The notes beneath the pieces were generated by a model. The model ran no database searches. It worked only from the letters and a program-made list of their open reading frames with translations, and was not told the DNA's origin. A program made the translations under genes and the position numbers. A stretch of 13,128 nt of DNA from CAZDCZ01 sp964504155 (GTDB lineage: Bacteria; Bacteroidota; Bacteroidia; Bacteroidales; UBA12077), in NCBI GenBank assembly GCA_964504155.1, contig CAZDCZ010000082.1:1-13128 (forward strand), given 5' to 3'. Below are positions 6,346 to 13,128 of this stretch, piece after piece. How positions within the stretch are numbered: position 1 is the stretch's first letter; each line of letters opens with the position of its first letter.

Positions 6346-7101
6346 CTAATCCCTTTTAATAATATCGAGAATTTCTTTTGATTTATTTTTATATTTAAAA
6401 CTGTTTTCTTGTAAATCCAACAACACAACAACTGCACTATCTGTTTTATTTTGAATTATATACAACAAAGCCAAATACCAAAATGCTTGTTCTTCGAAAA
6501 GATTCTCTCCGTTATCTACTACAAAATGCAAATTAGTTTCGGCCTCGGAATAATTCTCAAGTTTCATGTTAACAATACCCGAGTAAAAATTTAATAAGAT
6601 ATTATCTTTATCAATAATTAAAGCCTTATTAAAATATATTAACGATGAATCATACTCATCATTAATATAAAATTCAAATGCACTATTTTGATATTTTCTT
6701 AACGAATCGTCTATATAAACAAGCGTTCGTGCATATGATACAGAATTATAAACAGTAAAATAATTACTATATAATTCTTGATTAGTTAATTGATTATTTT
6801 GCAAAAATAAAGTCTTAACAATAACTATAAAAACAATTATCGATGCAGCAGCAAGTACCCTTATAAAATTTCTATTAATACCGGTTTTGTAAGTACGTTC
6901 TTCAGATGTAACAATTTTTTCTATTTTATTCCTCAAATCAATTACATCGTCTTCAACAATAGATTTATTTATATCAATAGATAAATAAAACAGCTCTTTT
7001 AAGCGAGAATCTGTTTCAATAGCTTTTTCAAAGTCTTTCTGTTCCTCAGCAGAAAGCTCCCCATCTAAATACATCTCTATTAACTTAAAACGCTTATCCA
7101 T
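6346..7101 (-). CDS. Membrane TPR protein, probable anti-sigma factor (copy B)
   Basis: A 251-aa protein with a helical N-terminus (LIEMYLDGELSAEEQKDFEKAI, about 7-28) of the kind found in anti-sigma factors, lacking a zinc-binding HxxxCxxC motif. One membrane helix at about 80-99 follows basic residues, so the first 79 residues should be cytoplasmic and the rest periplasmic. TPR-like helices occupy about 135-245 (AFEFYINDEYDSSLIYFNKAL, NILLNFYSGIVNMKLENYSEA, FEEQAFWYLALLYI). It starts 97 bp after the sigma gene on the same strand, the standard sigma then anti-sigma order. It would hold the sigma factor at the membrane and sense a signal through the periplasmic TPRs, perhaps by interaction with or cleavage by the adjacent TPR-CHAT protease (inference). 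It is paralogous to the protein at 1526-2287. Confidence 0.8.
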   Translation of the reverse strand: MDKRFKLIEMYLDGELSAEEQKDFEKAIETDSRLKELFYLSIDINKSIVEDDVIDLRNKIEKIVTSEERTYKTGINRNFIRVLAAASIIVFIVIVKTLFLQNNQLTNQELYSNYFTVYNSVSYARTLVYIDDSLRKYQNSAFEFYINDEYDSSLIYFNKALIIDKDNILLNFYSGIVNMKLENYSEAETNLHFVVDNGENLFEEQAFWYLALLYIIQNKTDSAVVVLLDLQENSFKYKNKSKEILDIIKRD

Positions 7102-7198
7102 TACTTGTCTTTATGCTATAATTATAACTATTCGATGCTACTCTGAAAATATTAAATACCAATTTTCACTTTTCTCTCTTTTCGAAACGTTTTTATTT

Positions 7199-7753
7199 TT
7201 AATATTTCGGATCGTTTTTAATATTTTCTATTAACATTTCTTTACATAGAAACTTTCGTTTCTTAACATAATTATCCGATTTATATTTAAGTTTACGGGC
7301 AATATCTTTAAAAGATACTCCATCGAGAAACATTTTTAAAATTTTCTTACAATCGTCTCCTAAATTATTAAAATGATATTGATATAATTTATATCTTTTA
7401 TTTAACTCTATTTCGTATTGTATATCATTATTAATATAATTCTCGTCTAAAAAAATATTTATTTTTTCATTCTCATTTACCTTATTCTCGCAATGTTTAA
7501 ACCACATCATCTTACATATTACAAACAAGTAATTAGCAAAGGAATGTTGAATTACAAACTTTTTATCTTTAGTTTTTCGAAATAGTACAATAACAGCTTC
7601 CTGAAAAATATCTTTGGCATCTTCCTCGTTCCCATTCGTCTTTAGAATAAAATCTCTAATTCCTGGAAAGTATGCAACATAAACATATCTTAAAATATTT
7701 TTATCCTGTTTACGGATACCTTCAATAAGTATGTCGTTGCTATATTGTTTCAA
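7199..7753 (-). CDS. ECF-type sigma-70 family RNA polymerase sigma factor
   Basis: A 184-aa protein with the two domains of group 4 sigma factors. Region 2 covers about 20-88, with GNEEDAKDIFQEAVIVLFRK (41-60) matching the core-binding helix consensus (D-A-x-D-I-x-Q-E), followed by SFANYLFVICKMMW, the promoter-melting helix. Region 4 covers about 130-177 (LGDDCKKILKMFLDGVSFKDIARKL then YKSDNYVKKRKFLCKEML), a helix-turn-helix for the -35 box; the KYKS-N-V-K-K-K/R-K-x-x-C arrangement is common in Bacteroidota members. The start codon is TTG at 7753: an in-frame stop lies 6 bp upstream and the next Met is far inside region 2, so no ATG start is possible. The gene leads the operon with the anti-sigma-like gene. 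Targets are unknown; the AACC-box promoter at 3088-3126 is a candidate. Confidence 0.85.
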   Translation of the reverse strand: MKQYSNDILIEGIRKQDKNILRYVYVAYFPGIRDFILKTNGNEEDAKDIFQEAVIVLFRKTKDKKFVIQHSFANYLFVICKMMWFKHCENKVNENEKINIFLDENYINNDIQYEIELNKRYKLYQYHFNNLGDDCKKILKMFLDGVSFKDIARKLKYKSDNYVKKRKFLCKEMLIENIKNDPKY

Positions 7754-7955
7754 AATTTAATATTTTCTTGCAGTATAAATCTTAAGCGTCTAAACTAAGC
7801 TTTTTATTAAAAATAAAAAAATATAATAACTCTTACTTTCATATGATATTACTAATTTACACATATTCAGTTTATTATTTTCAGGAGACATACAAACATT
7901 ACTAATTATCGTAAATTAAAGTAAAAATACAGAAAAAAGATTATAGATATTATCA

Positions 7956-7973
7956 TTGTACGAAAGTGTACAA
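7956..7973. promoter_or_regulatory. Upstream activator palindrome TTGTAC-N6-GTACAA
   Basis: TTGTACGAAAGTGTACAA is a perfect 6+6 bp inverted repeat with a 6-bp spacer, centred about 121 bp before the start point predicted from the sigma-54 promoter. This is the normal distance for a binding site of an NtrC-type enhancer-binding protein. The regulator gene is not in the window. Confidence 0.6.
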
Positions 7974-8059
7974 AAAATGTATCAATAACGAACATCTATA
8001 TAAATAAACAAGCAAGAAAAGGCATACTAATATTCTAATAATCAATACTGAGCAAATAA

Positions 8060-8075
8060 TGGCACGATGCTTGGT
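8060..8075 (+). promoter_or_regulatory. Sigma-54 (RpoN) -24/-12 promoter of the ABC operon
   Basis: TGGCACGATGCTTGGT matches the consensus TGGCACRNNNNTTGCW at every defined position except the C of TTGC, which is G. The -24 GG is at 8061-8062 and the -12 dinucleotide at 8073-8074, the required 12-bp step. Transcription would start near 8086, 22 bp before the ATPase start codon. With the palindrome at 7956-7973 this makes a complete activator-dependent promoter. Confidence 0.7.
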
Positions 8076-8107
8076 TTCAATCAAGCAGAAAATATAATAT
8101 ACAAACT

Positions 8108-8782
8108 ATGATAGATTTAAATAATATACACAAATCGTACGTAATGGGTAGCAATAAGCTACATGTATTAAAAGGAATTGACTTAAAAATTAAAGAAGGC
8201 GAATTTGTATCGATAATGGGTTCTTCCGGCTCCGGGAAATCGACCTTATTAAATATCTTAGGCATATTAGACGCATACGACTCTGGAATTTACAAACTAG
8301 GCAATATGCCAATAAATAATCTTAACGAGAAAAAAGCTGCTAAATATAGAAACGAACTTATTGGTTTTGTATTTCAATCGTTTAATCTTATATCGTTTAA
8401 GAATGCATTAGAGAATATTGCCTTGCCATTATATTATCAGAAAGTACCTCGAAAAAAACGAAATAAAATTGCAATGGAATATCTCGATAAAGTTGGATTA
8501 AGAGATTGGGCAGAACACATGCCTAACGAACTATCGGGTGGACAAAAACAAAGAGTCGCAATTGCACGTGCTTTAATATCGAACCCAAAAATAATTCTTG
8601 CCGATGAACCAACAGGAGCTCTCGACTCAAAAACATCATACGAAGTAATGGAGTTATTTAAAGAAATCAACGACAGTGGGAAAACAGTTATTATTGTTAC
8701 TCACGAACATGATATTTCAGAAAAAACCGATAGAATAATCAAACTTAACGATGGAATTATTGAAACTAGCATCTTAAACTAA
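8108..8782 (+). CDS. ABC transporter ATP-binding protein, LolD/MacB type
   Basis: A 224-aa ATPase with every motif of an active ABC domain: Walker A GSSGSGKST (38-46), Q-loop Gln90, signature LSGGQ (142-146), Walker B IILADEPTG with Asp166 and Glu167, D-loop ALDS (171-174) and switch His199. The length and the sequence ADEPTGALDSKTSYEVMELF are typical of the MacB/LolD/FtsE group, which drives FtsX-fold permeases. These systems do not pump through the membrane by a channel; they push periplasmic substrates through an adaptor and outer-membrane duct. It is the first gene behind the sigma-54 promoter and lies 7 bp before the first permease gene, so translation is probably coupled. Unlike MacB of Proteobacteria, the ATPase is not fused to the permease. 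Confidence 0.95.
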   Translation: MIDLNNIHKSYVMGSNKLHVLKGIDLKIKEGEFVSIMGSSGSGKSTLLNILGILDAYDSGIYKLGNMPINNLNEKKAAKYRNELIGFVFQSFNLISFKNALENIALPLYYQKVPRKKRNKIAMEYLDKVGLRDWAEHMPNELSGGQKQRVAIARALISNPKIILADEPTGALDSKTSYEVMELFKEINDSGKTVIIVTHEHDISEKTDRIIKLNDGIIETSILN

Positions 8783-8789
8783 AAAAAAT

Positions 8790-10022
8790 ATGTTTGATTT
8801 AGATAAATGGCAAGAAATATTATTTACAATAAAAAAGAATAAACTTCGAACATTCTTAACAGGATTTAGTGTTGCTTGGGGAATATTCATGCTTATTTTT
8901 TTACTTGGTTCGGGAAAAGGATTGCAAAATGGTATTGAGCATCAATTTCGCGATGATGCTACAAATAGTATTTTTATCCGTCGAGGACAAACAACAATGG
9001 CATACAATGGTCTTCAACCGGGTAGAAAAATAAAATTTTCTAACGAAGATTATGACATAATAAAAAATACAATTCCAAAAATTGAATATCTTTCATCGAG
9101 ATATTATATCCCGGGTAGCGACCAGATTTCGTATAATAACGAATATGGTAATTTTTCTATTCTTACAGTACACCCCGACCATAAATATATTGAACGTACT
9201 AATACTATAGAAGGTAGATTTATAAATGGTAAAGATATTACAGAGTATAGAAAAGTTGCTTCTATTGGCAAACTTGTTAAAGAAGCTTTATTTAAAGACG
9301 AAGATGCTCTGGGGAAATATATTAAAATAAACAATATACTATTTAAAGTTGTTGGAGTATTTAAAGATGCCGGTGGAGAAGATCAAATGCGTACAGTTTT
9401 TCTTCCAATATCTACAGCTCAGAAAATTTTTAGTGGAGAAAATACTGTACATACAATATTACTTACAGCTAAAAATGCAAGTGTCGAAGAAAGTAAAAAT
9501 ATGGTTTATCTTATACGTAAGAAATTTGCAAAAAAACACAATTTCGATGTAGAAGATGTTAGTGCAATAAATATTAGAAATAATGTTGAACAATTTAAGC
9601 AATTTAAAGATATGTTCTCAGCCATAAATCTCTTTATATGGATTATTGGCATTGGCACACTTATAGCAGGTATTGTTGGTGTAAGTAATATTATGATAAT
9701 AGTTGTTAAAGAACGTACCAAAGAAATAGGGATAAGAAAAGCCCTTGGTGCTACACCGGCTTCAATAATAAGCTTAATCCTTCTCGAATCGGTTTTAATT
9801 ACTGCTTTTTCAGGATATATCGGACTAGTTATGGGTGTTGGCTTACTAGAATTAATTTCGTCGGCAATGCCTGATGGAGAATTCTTTATGAATCCGAATG
9901 TCGATTTTAATACAGCTATTAGCGCAACATTACTATTAATTTTTAGTGGTGCATTAGCAGGATATTTCCCTGCTCGAAAAGCCGCAAAAATAAAACCTAT
10001 TGTTGCATTACGAGACGAATAA
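8790..10022 (+). CDS. MacB-like/FtsX ABC transporter permease 1
   Basis: A 410-aa permease with the MacB layout: cytoplasmic start MFDLDKWQEILFTIKKNKLR, membrane helix 1 at about 22-40, a large periplasmic core (MacB_PCD) at about 45-270, then the FtsX domain with three helices at about 279-306, 328-357 and 375-393. The cytoplasmic coupling loop KERTKEIGIRKALGATP follows helix 2 and contacts the ATPase. The protein ends with the family-typical FPARKAAKIKPIVALRDE. It is paralogous to the next gene, with the same N-terminus (MFDLDKWQ) and C-terminus, so the two probably form a heterodimer on an ATPase dimer. Four helices and no ATPase domain separate it from true MacB. The substrate cannot be read from the sequence. 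Confidence 0.92.
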   Translation: MFDLDKWQEILFTIKKNKLRTFLTGFSVAWGIFMLIFLLGSGKGLQNGIEHQFRDDATNSIFIRRGQTTMAYNGLQPGRKIKFSNEDYDIIKNTIPKIEYLSSRYYIPGSDQISYNNEYGNFSILTVHPDHKYIERTNTIEGRFINGKDITEYRKVASIGKLVKEALFKDEDALGKYIKINNILFKVVGVFKDAGGEDQMRTVFLPISTAQKIFSGENTVHTILLTAKNASVEESKNMVYLIRKKFAKKHNFDVEDVSAINIRNNVEQFKQFKDMFSAINLFIWIIGIGTLIAGIVGVSNIMIIVVKERTKEIGIRKALGATPASIISLILLESVLITAFSGYIGLVMGVGLLELISSAMPDGEFFMNPNVDFNTAISATLLLIFSGALAGYFPARKAAKIKPIVALRDE

Positions 10023-10059
10023 ATAATAAATATCTGATGTACAAAAAATTACAATAATT

Positions 10060-11328
10060 ATGTTTGATTTAGACAAATGGCAACAAATATATAGTGTTCT
10101 TAAAAACAATAAGCTACGAACATTCTTAACAGCTTTTGGTGTTTTTTGGGGAATATTTATGTTAATGATAATGGTTGGGGCCGGTACCGGACTAAGAAAT
10201 GGAATTACTCAGGGCTTTGGCGATTTTGCAACAAATAGTTTCTTTATGTGGACACAAAGAACTACTGTTTCGTATAAAGGATTTCCGAAAGGCAGGTATT
10301 ACAACTTCGAGACTTCAGACATAAATGCTTTAAAAGAAAATATATCAGGTATTAAATATATTGCTCCTAAACTTCAGGCAGGAAGTTATAACAGTGCCAA
10401 CAATAATGTTGTTAGAGGATTAAAAACCGGAGCTTTTAATATTAATGGCGACTATCCGGAATTCAATAAAATTGATCCTTGCATAATATTAAAAGGACGA
10501 TTCATAAATAAATTAGACATTAACAAAAAAAGAAAAGTTGCAGTTATTGGAGAAAGAGTATTAGAAGAATTGTTCGATAAAGACGAAAACCCAATTGGCG
10601 AATATGTTAAAATTAATGGCGTATATTTTCAGGTTATTGGAGTTACTAAACCTTTAAATCCAAATATTAATTTTGGTGGCGACAAACAGCGTTCTATTGT
10701 TGTACCATTCTCAACTTTTCAACAAGTATATAATTATGGCGATGTAGTTGGGTTCTTTGCCATAACTGCTAAAGAAGGCATCTCGGTTACCAAAATAGAA
10801 GAACAGGCCATGCAGTTAATGAAACGCAAACATTCTATTTCTCCGGACGACGAAAGAGCAGTAGGTCATATTAATATCGAAAAAGAATATAAAAAAATGA
10901 AAGGCCTTTTTACCGGAATTGGAATATTAATATGGATTGTTGGAATTGGCACCTTACTAGCCGGGGTTATTGGAGTTAGTAATATTATGCTTATTGTTGT
11001 TCGCGAACGCACAAAAGAAATTGGAATACAGAGAGCTCTTGGTGCTACTCCTATGGACATTATAAAACAAATATTAAACGAATCGGTTGTAATTACATTA
11101 ATCTCAGGATATGTAGGACTAATTTTCAGCGTTGGAGTAATAGAACTTCTAAATTATATTTTAATTAATTCCGAGAGCAAGAACGAGATGTTTAAAAATC
11201 CGGAAATTGATTTTAATATAGCTATGGCTGCAATTATTATTTTAATATTTTTTGGAGCTTTGGCAGGATTATTACCTGCAAAAAGAGCTGTAAGTATTAA
11301 ACCTATAGAAGCATTAAGAGACGAATAA
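10060..11328 (+). CDS. MacB-like/FtsX ABC transporter permease 2
   Basis: A 422-aa paralogue of the preceding permease, 37 bp downstream of it. It starts MFDLDKWQQIYSVLKNNKLRTFLTAFGVFWGIFM, with helix 1 at about 22-40, a periplasmic MacB_PCD core, and an FtsX domain including IGILIWIVGIGTLLAGVIGVSNIM and the coupling loop RERTKEIGIQRALGATP. It ends LPAKRAVSIKPIEALRDE. The two copies are most alike in the N-terminal segment and FtsX domain and clearly diverged in the periplasmic core, as expected if each subunit contributes a different contact surface. It is probably the second half of a heterodimeric exporter; a pair of separate homodimers is possible but less likely with a single ATPase gene. 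Confidence 0.92.
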   Translation: MFDLDKWQQIYSVLKNNKLRTFLTAFGVFWGIFMLMIMVGAGTGLRNGITQGFGDFATNSFFMWTQRTTVSYKGFPKGRYYNFETSDINALKENISGIKYIAPKLQAGSYNSANNNVVRGLKTGAFNINGDYPEFNKIDPCIILKGRFINKLDINKKRKVAVIGERVLEELFDKDENPIGEYVKINGVYFQVIGVTKPLNPNINFGGDKQRSIVVPFSTFQQVYNYGDVVGFFAITAKEGISVTKIEEQAMQLMKRKHSISPDDERAVGHINIEKEYKKMKGLFTGIGILIWIVGIGTLLAGVIGVSNIMLIVVRERTKEIGIQRALGATPMDIIKQILNESVVITLISGYVGLIFSVGVIELLNYILINSESKNEMFKNPEIDFNIAMAAIIILIFFGALAGLLPAKRAVSIKPIEALRDE

Positions 11329-11427
11329 AACAAGATTAATAATAAATAATTAGAAATAAATAACAAGAAATGTACAGTAAATAGTCAACAGTAGGCAATT
11401 GATAGACTATAGAATTTTATAGCTAAC

Positions 11428-11455
11428 AGATTTCTCGACTTCGCTCGAAATGACA
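11428..11455. repeat. Short palindromic intergenic repeat
   Basis: The segment contains TTTCTCGACTTCGCTCGAAA, an imperfect palindrome (TTTC-CGA against TCG-GAAA) followed by TGACA. Sequences of this kind are widely dispersed between genes in Bacteroidota genomes. Function unknown; it can form a short hairpin in the RNA between permease and adaptor genes. Confidence 0.6.
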
Positions 11456-11541
11456 ATTATATATAGTCGACAGTTGACAGGTAAAAACTAAATATTATTT
11501 TAAAAAATAATTAAGCAAACAAAAGAAAATAATAATGATTG

Positions 11542-11685
11542 TCCGCTTTTTGACATACACATTGCTAACCAAACTGAAAATCAATTATTTTACCCCAACT
11601 CTAAAGGGAGTAATTGATTTTCTTCACACCCTTTAGGGATGGGGCAATGAAGAAAATCAAACGGCAAGTTCTGTCAAAAAGCGGA
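11542..11685. repeat. 144-bp inverted-repeat (MITE-like) element, copy 2
   Basis: The ends are perfect 14-bp inverted repeats, TCCGCTTTTTGACA at 11542-11555 and its complement at 11672-11685. Inside, GAAAATCAATTA pairs with TAATTGATTTTC, GATTTTCTTC pairs with GAAGAAAATC, and the CTAAAGGGAG/CCTTTAGGGA core is shared with the element at 3356-3517. It is non-coding and flanked by a 15-bp direct repeat ACAAAAGAAAATAAT, which may mark the insertion. It separates the permease genes from the adaptor gene. Confidence 0.75.
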
Positions 11686-11732
11686 TATACAAAAGAAAAT
11701 AATTAAAATAAAACATACAAAAACTTTAAACA

Positions 11733-12848
11733 ATGAAAAAAATATTAAAAACTACTCTCGTAATTTCAATAATTGTGATTTTTGTGGGCACAATTGCTTA
11801 TTTATATAAGAAATCGCAGGACAAACCGGTTATTTATCAAACAAAAACACCATTTATAAGCAATATTGTTAAAAAGACTGTTGCTACAGGTTCTGTAGTA
11901 CCTCGTAAAGAAATAGAAATTAAACCGCAGGTATCAGGAATTATAAAAGAGATTTTTGTTGAACCCGGACAAAAAGTTAAAGAAGGCGATTTAATAGCAA
12001 AAGTTAAGATAATACCAAATATGATAAATCTTAATAATGCCGAATCGAGAGTAAAAAAAGCAGAATTACAACTCAAAGATGCTGAACTTATATTCAAAAG
12101 ACAAAAGAAAATTTTTGACGAAGGAGTAATTCCAAAAGCAGAGTTTCAGAAATATCAAATAGAATTCGAAAATGCCAAAGAAGAACTTAATGCTGCAAAT
12201 AACAACCTTCAATTAATAAAAGAAGGTGCAACAAAAAATGCAGGTCAAACATCAAATACTCTTATTCGCTCTACCATTGACGGTATGATTTTAGATGTCC
12301 CTGTTGAAGAAGGCAACTCGGTTATTGAAGCCAATAATTTTAACGATGGTACAACAATAGCAAGTATTGCCGATATGAGCGATATGATTTTCAAAGGTAA
12401 GGTTGACGAATCGGAAGTTGGTAAAATTCACGAAAACATGAAGCTTGTTCTTTCAATTGGTGCTATTGAAGGAGAATCGTATGACGCCATTCTAGAATAT
12501 ATTGCTCCTAAAGGTGTAGAAGAAAACGGAGCTGTTCAATTCGAGATAAAAGCAAAAGTAAAAGTAGATAAAAACAATTTTATACGTGCCGGATATAGCG
12601 CAAACGCAAATATTGTGCTCGAGAAAAAAGATAGTATTATGGTTATTCCCGAAGGATTAATAAAATTCGACGGAGACACTGCTTATGTTGAAATTGAAAC
12701 CGAAAATCAAGTATTCGAAAGAAAAGAAATTGAACTTGGAATATCTGATGGTATAAATATTGAAGTTCTTAAGGGACTGAAAATTGAAGATAAAATTAAA
12801 GATGAAAATGCTATTGTTGAAACACCAGTGAAAAAAGAAACCAAATAG
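11733..12848 (+). CDS. Periplasmic adaptor (MacA/HlyD-like membrane fusion protein)
   Basis: A 371-aa adaptor anchored by an N-terminal membrane helix (about 7-25, after MKKILK). The first half of the lipoyl domain is at about 55-95 (ATGSVVPRKEIEIKPQVSG, EIFVEPGQKVKEGDLIAKV), a coiled-coil hairpin at about 97-165, the second lipoyl half at about 176-215 (TIDGMILDVPVEEGNSV, TIASIADMSDMIF), a beta-barrel at about 217-295 and a membrane-proximal domain to about 362. This order matches MacA-type adaptors that link an inner-membrane MacB-like transporter to a TolC-type duct. It belongs to the preceding ABC genes although 404 bp of repeats intervene. No outer-membrane factor gene is nearby, so a TolC protein encoded elsewhere must be used. 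A strong terminator follows 33 bp after the stop. Confidence 0.92.
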   Translation: MKKILKTTLVISIIVIFVGTIAYLYKKSQDKPVIYQTKTPFISNIVKKTVATGSVVPRKEIEIKPQVSGIIKEIFVEPGQKVKEGDLIAKVKIIPNMINLNNAESRVKKAELQLKDAELIFKRQKKIFDEGVIPKAEFQKYQIEFENAKEELNAANNNLQLIKEGATKNAGQTSNTLIRSTIDGMILDVPVEEGNSVIEANNFNDGTTIASIADMSDMIFKGKVDESEVGKIHENMKLVLSIGAIEGESYDAILEYIAPKGVEENGAVQFEIKAKVKVDKNNFIRAGYSANANIVLEKKDSIMVIPEGLIKFDGDTAYVEIETENQVFERKEIELGISDGINIEVLKGLKIEDKIKDENAIVETPVKKETK

Positions 12849-12881
12849 TCTGATATATTTGATTTGAGCTGTTTTAGTGTT

Positions 12882-12916
12882 CGGCTGTCTTACTTGTTAA
12901 GACAGCCGTTTTTTTT
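12882..12916 (+). terminator. Rho-independent terminator of the ABC operon
   Basis: A perfect 11-bp stem (CGGCTGTCTTA / TAAGACAGCCG) with a 5-base loop CTTGT and a run of eight T. It lies 33 bp after the adaptor stop codon and closes the operon. It is the only textbook terminator in the window. Confidence 0.95.
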
Positions 12917-13128
12917 GTATATGAACTAATTAATTGAAACTATGGACAAATCTTACATAGAATTTAGGTTAATACAAATAGTGTACTATAAAAGAATTAT
13001 TTTACATTATCTATTGTGCATACACAATTATATTACTACTTTTATTTTTGTAATAATTTAAATAAACTAATTAAATTAGGCATTTAGACAATAATCTGTT
13101 TGTATGTCATCGGTCTCTGATTTACCAT
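12917..13128. other. AT-rich flank without a supported gene
   Basis: Mostly A/T sequence after the terminator. The only hint of coding is a minus-strand frame open at the window edge and ending at TAA 13086-13084 (last residues RPMTYKQIIV), which could be the 3' end of a gene outside the window; 14 codons are too few to decide. Confidence 0.4.

Larger units (their letters stand above)
7754..8107. other. Divergent intergenic region between sigma and ABC operons
   Basis: A 354-bp AT-rich spacer. The right part holds the sigma-54 promoter and its upstream palindrome, described separately. In the left 200 bp, which must contain the promoter for the sigma/anti-sigma operon, I see no convincing -33/-7 (TAnnTTTG) match and no gene or RNA. 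Confidence 0.7.
11329..11732. other. Repeat-filled 404-bp spacer inside the ABC operon
   Basis: No gene is visible. Two near-identical 12-mers, ATAGTCAACAGT (11381-11392) and ATAGTCGACAGT (11463-11474), flank the small palindromic repeat at 11428-11455. The inverted-repeat element at 11542-11685 follows, bracketed by a 15-bp direct repeat ACAAAAGAAAATAAT at 11519-11533 and 11689-11703. No terminator with a T-run or new promoter is evident, so read-through from the permeases to the adaptor gene remains likely. Confidence 0.75.

Noticed and set aside
6346..7101. Classical zinc-binding anti-sigma (HxxxCxxC)
   Set aside because: The motif is absent in both copies. The anti-sigma call rests on helix layout, membrane topology and operon position.
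12942..13061. 39-codon plus-strand frame starting MDKSYIEFRL after the terminator
   Set aside because: The rest is a run of Ile, Tyr and Phe from AT-rich DNA, with no promoter or similarity visible. Probably chance.
1..13128. A CRISPR array or cas genes accompanying the TPR-CHAT gene
   Set aside because: No regularly spaced repeats and no Cas-like protein occur in the window. The comparison to type III-E is by logic of the protease/sigma module only.

Overview
The window looks like an AT-rich Bacteroidota chromosome, probably Bacteroidales or Marinilabiliales-like; this is an inference. The reasons are short A-rich leaders without Shine-Dalgarno sites, a GG-leader precursor peptide of the Bacteroidota type, a TPR-CHAT protein, CCCTAAAGGG-type intergenic repeats and a MacB-like ABC operon. 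A 100-N assembly gap lies at 2607-2706.

Left part (1-3126), all genes on the minus strand. Reading in the direction of transcription: a promoter-like region (3088-3126), two near-identical tandem genes for short GG-leader peptides (56 aa; the second copy is cut by the gap), a degraded stretch, a membrane TPR protein of anti-sigma-like build, a histidine-kinase-like protein whose phospho-acceptor His and ATP-binding boxes are lost, a stand-alone LytTR DNA-binding protein, and the possible start of another gene at the window edge.

Centre (3356-7753). A 162-bp inverted-repeat element precedes a 930-aa TPR-CHAT caspase-like protease with a signal peptide and a C-terminal membrane anchor. It converges, with 2 bp between stop codons, on a second membrane TPR anti-sigma-like protein (a paralogue of the first), which follows an ECF-type sigma factor gene with a TTG start. 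Predicted topologies put the protease and the TPR domains of both anti-sigma-like proteins on the periplasmic side. This suggests a protease / membrane anti-sigma / sigma signalling module, comparable in logic to the TPR-CHAT - Csx30 - RpoE module of type III-E CRISPR systems, but with no CRISPR part here. The GG peptides and the pseudokinase/LytTR pair are candidate outputs or partners.

Right part (8060-12916), plus strand. A strong sigma-54 promoter candidate with an upstream palindrome precedes an ABC exporter operon: a LolD/MacB-type ATPase, two paralogous MacB/FtsX permeases and a MacA/HlyD-like periplasmic adaptor. The adaptor gene is separated from the permeases by 404 bp that hold dispersed repeats and a second inverted-repeat element. 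A textbook terminator follows. No TolC gene, NtrC-type activator, C39 peptidase or peptide-modifying enzyme is in the window.
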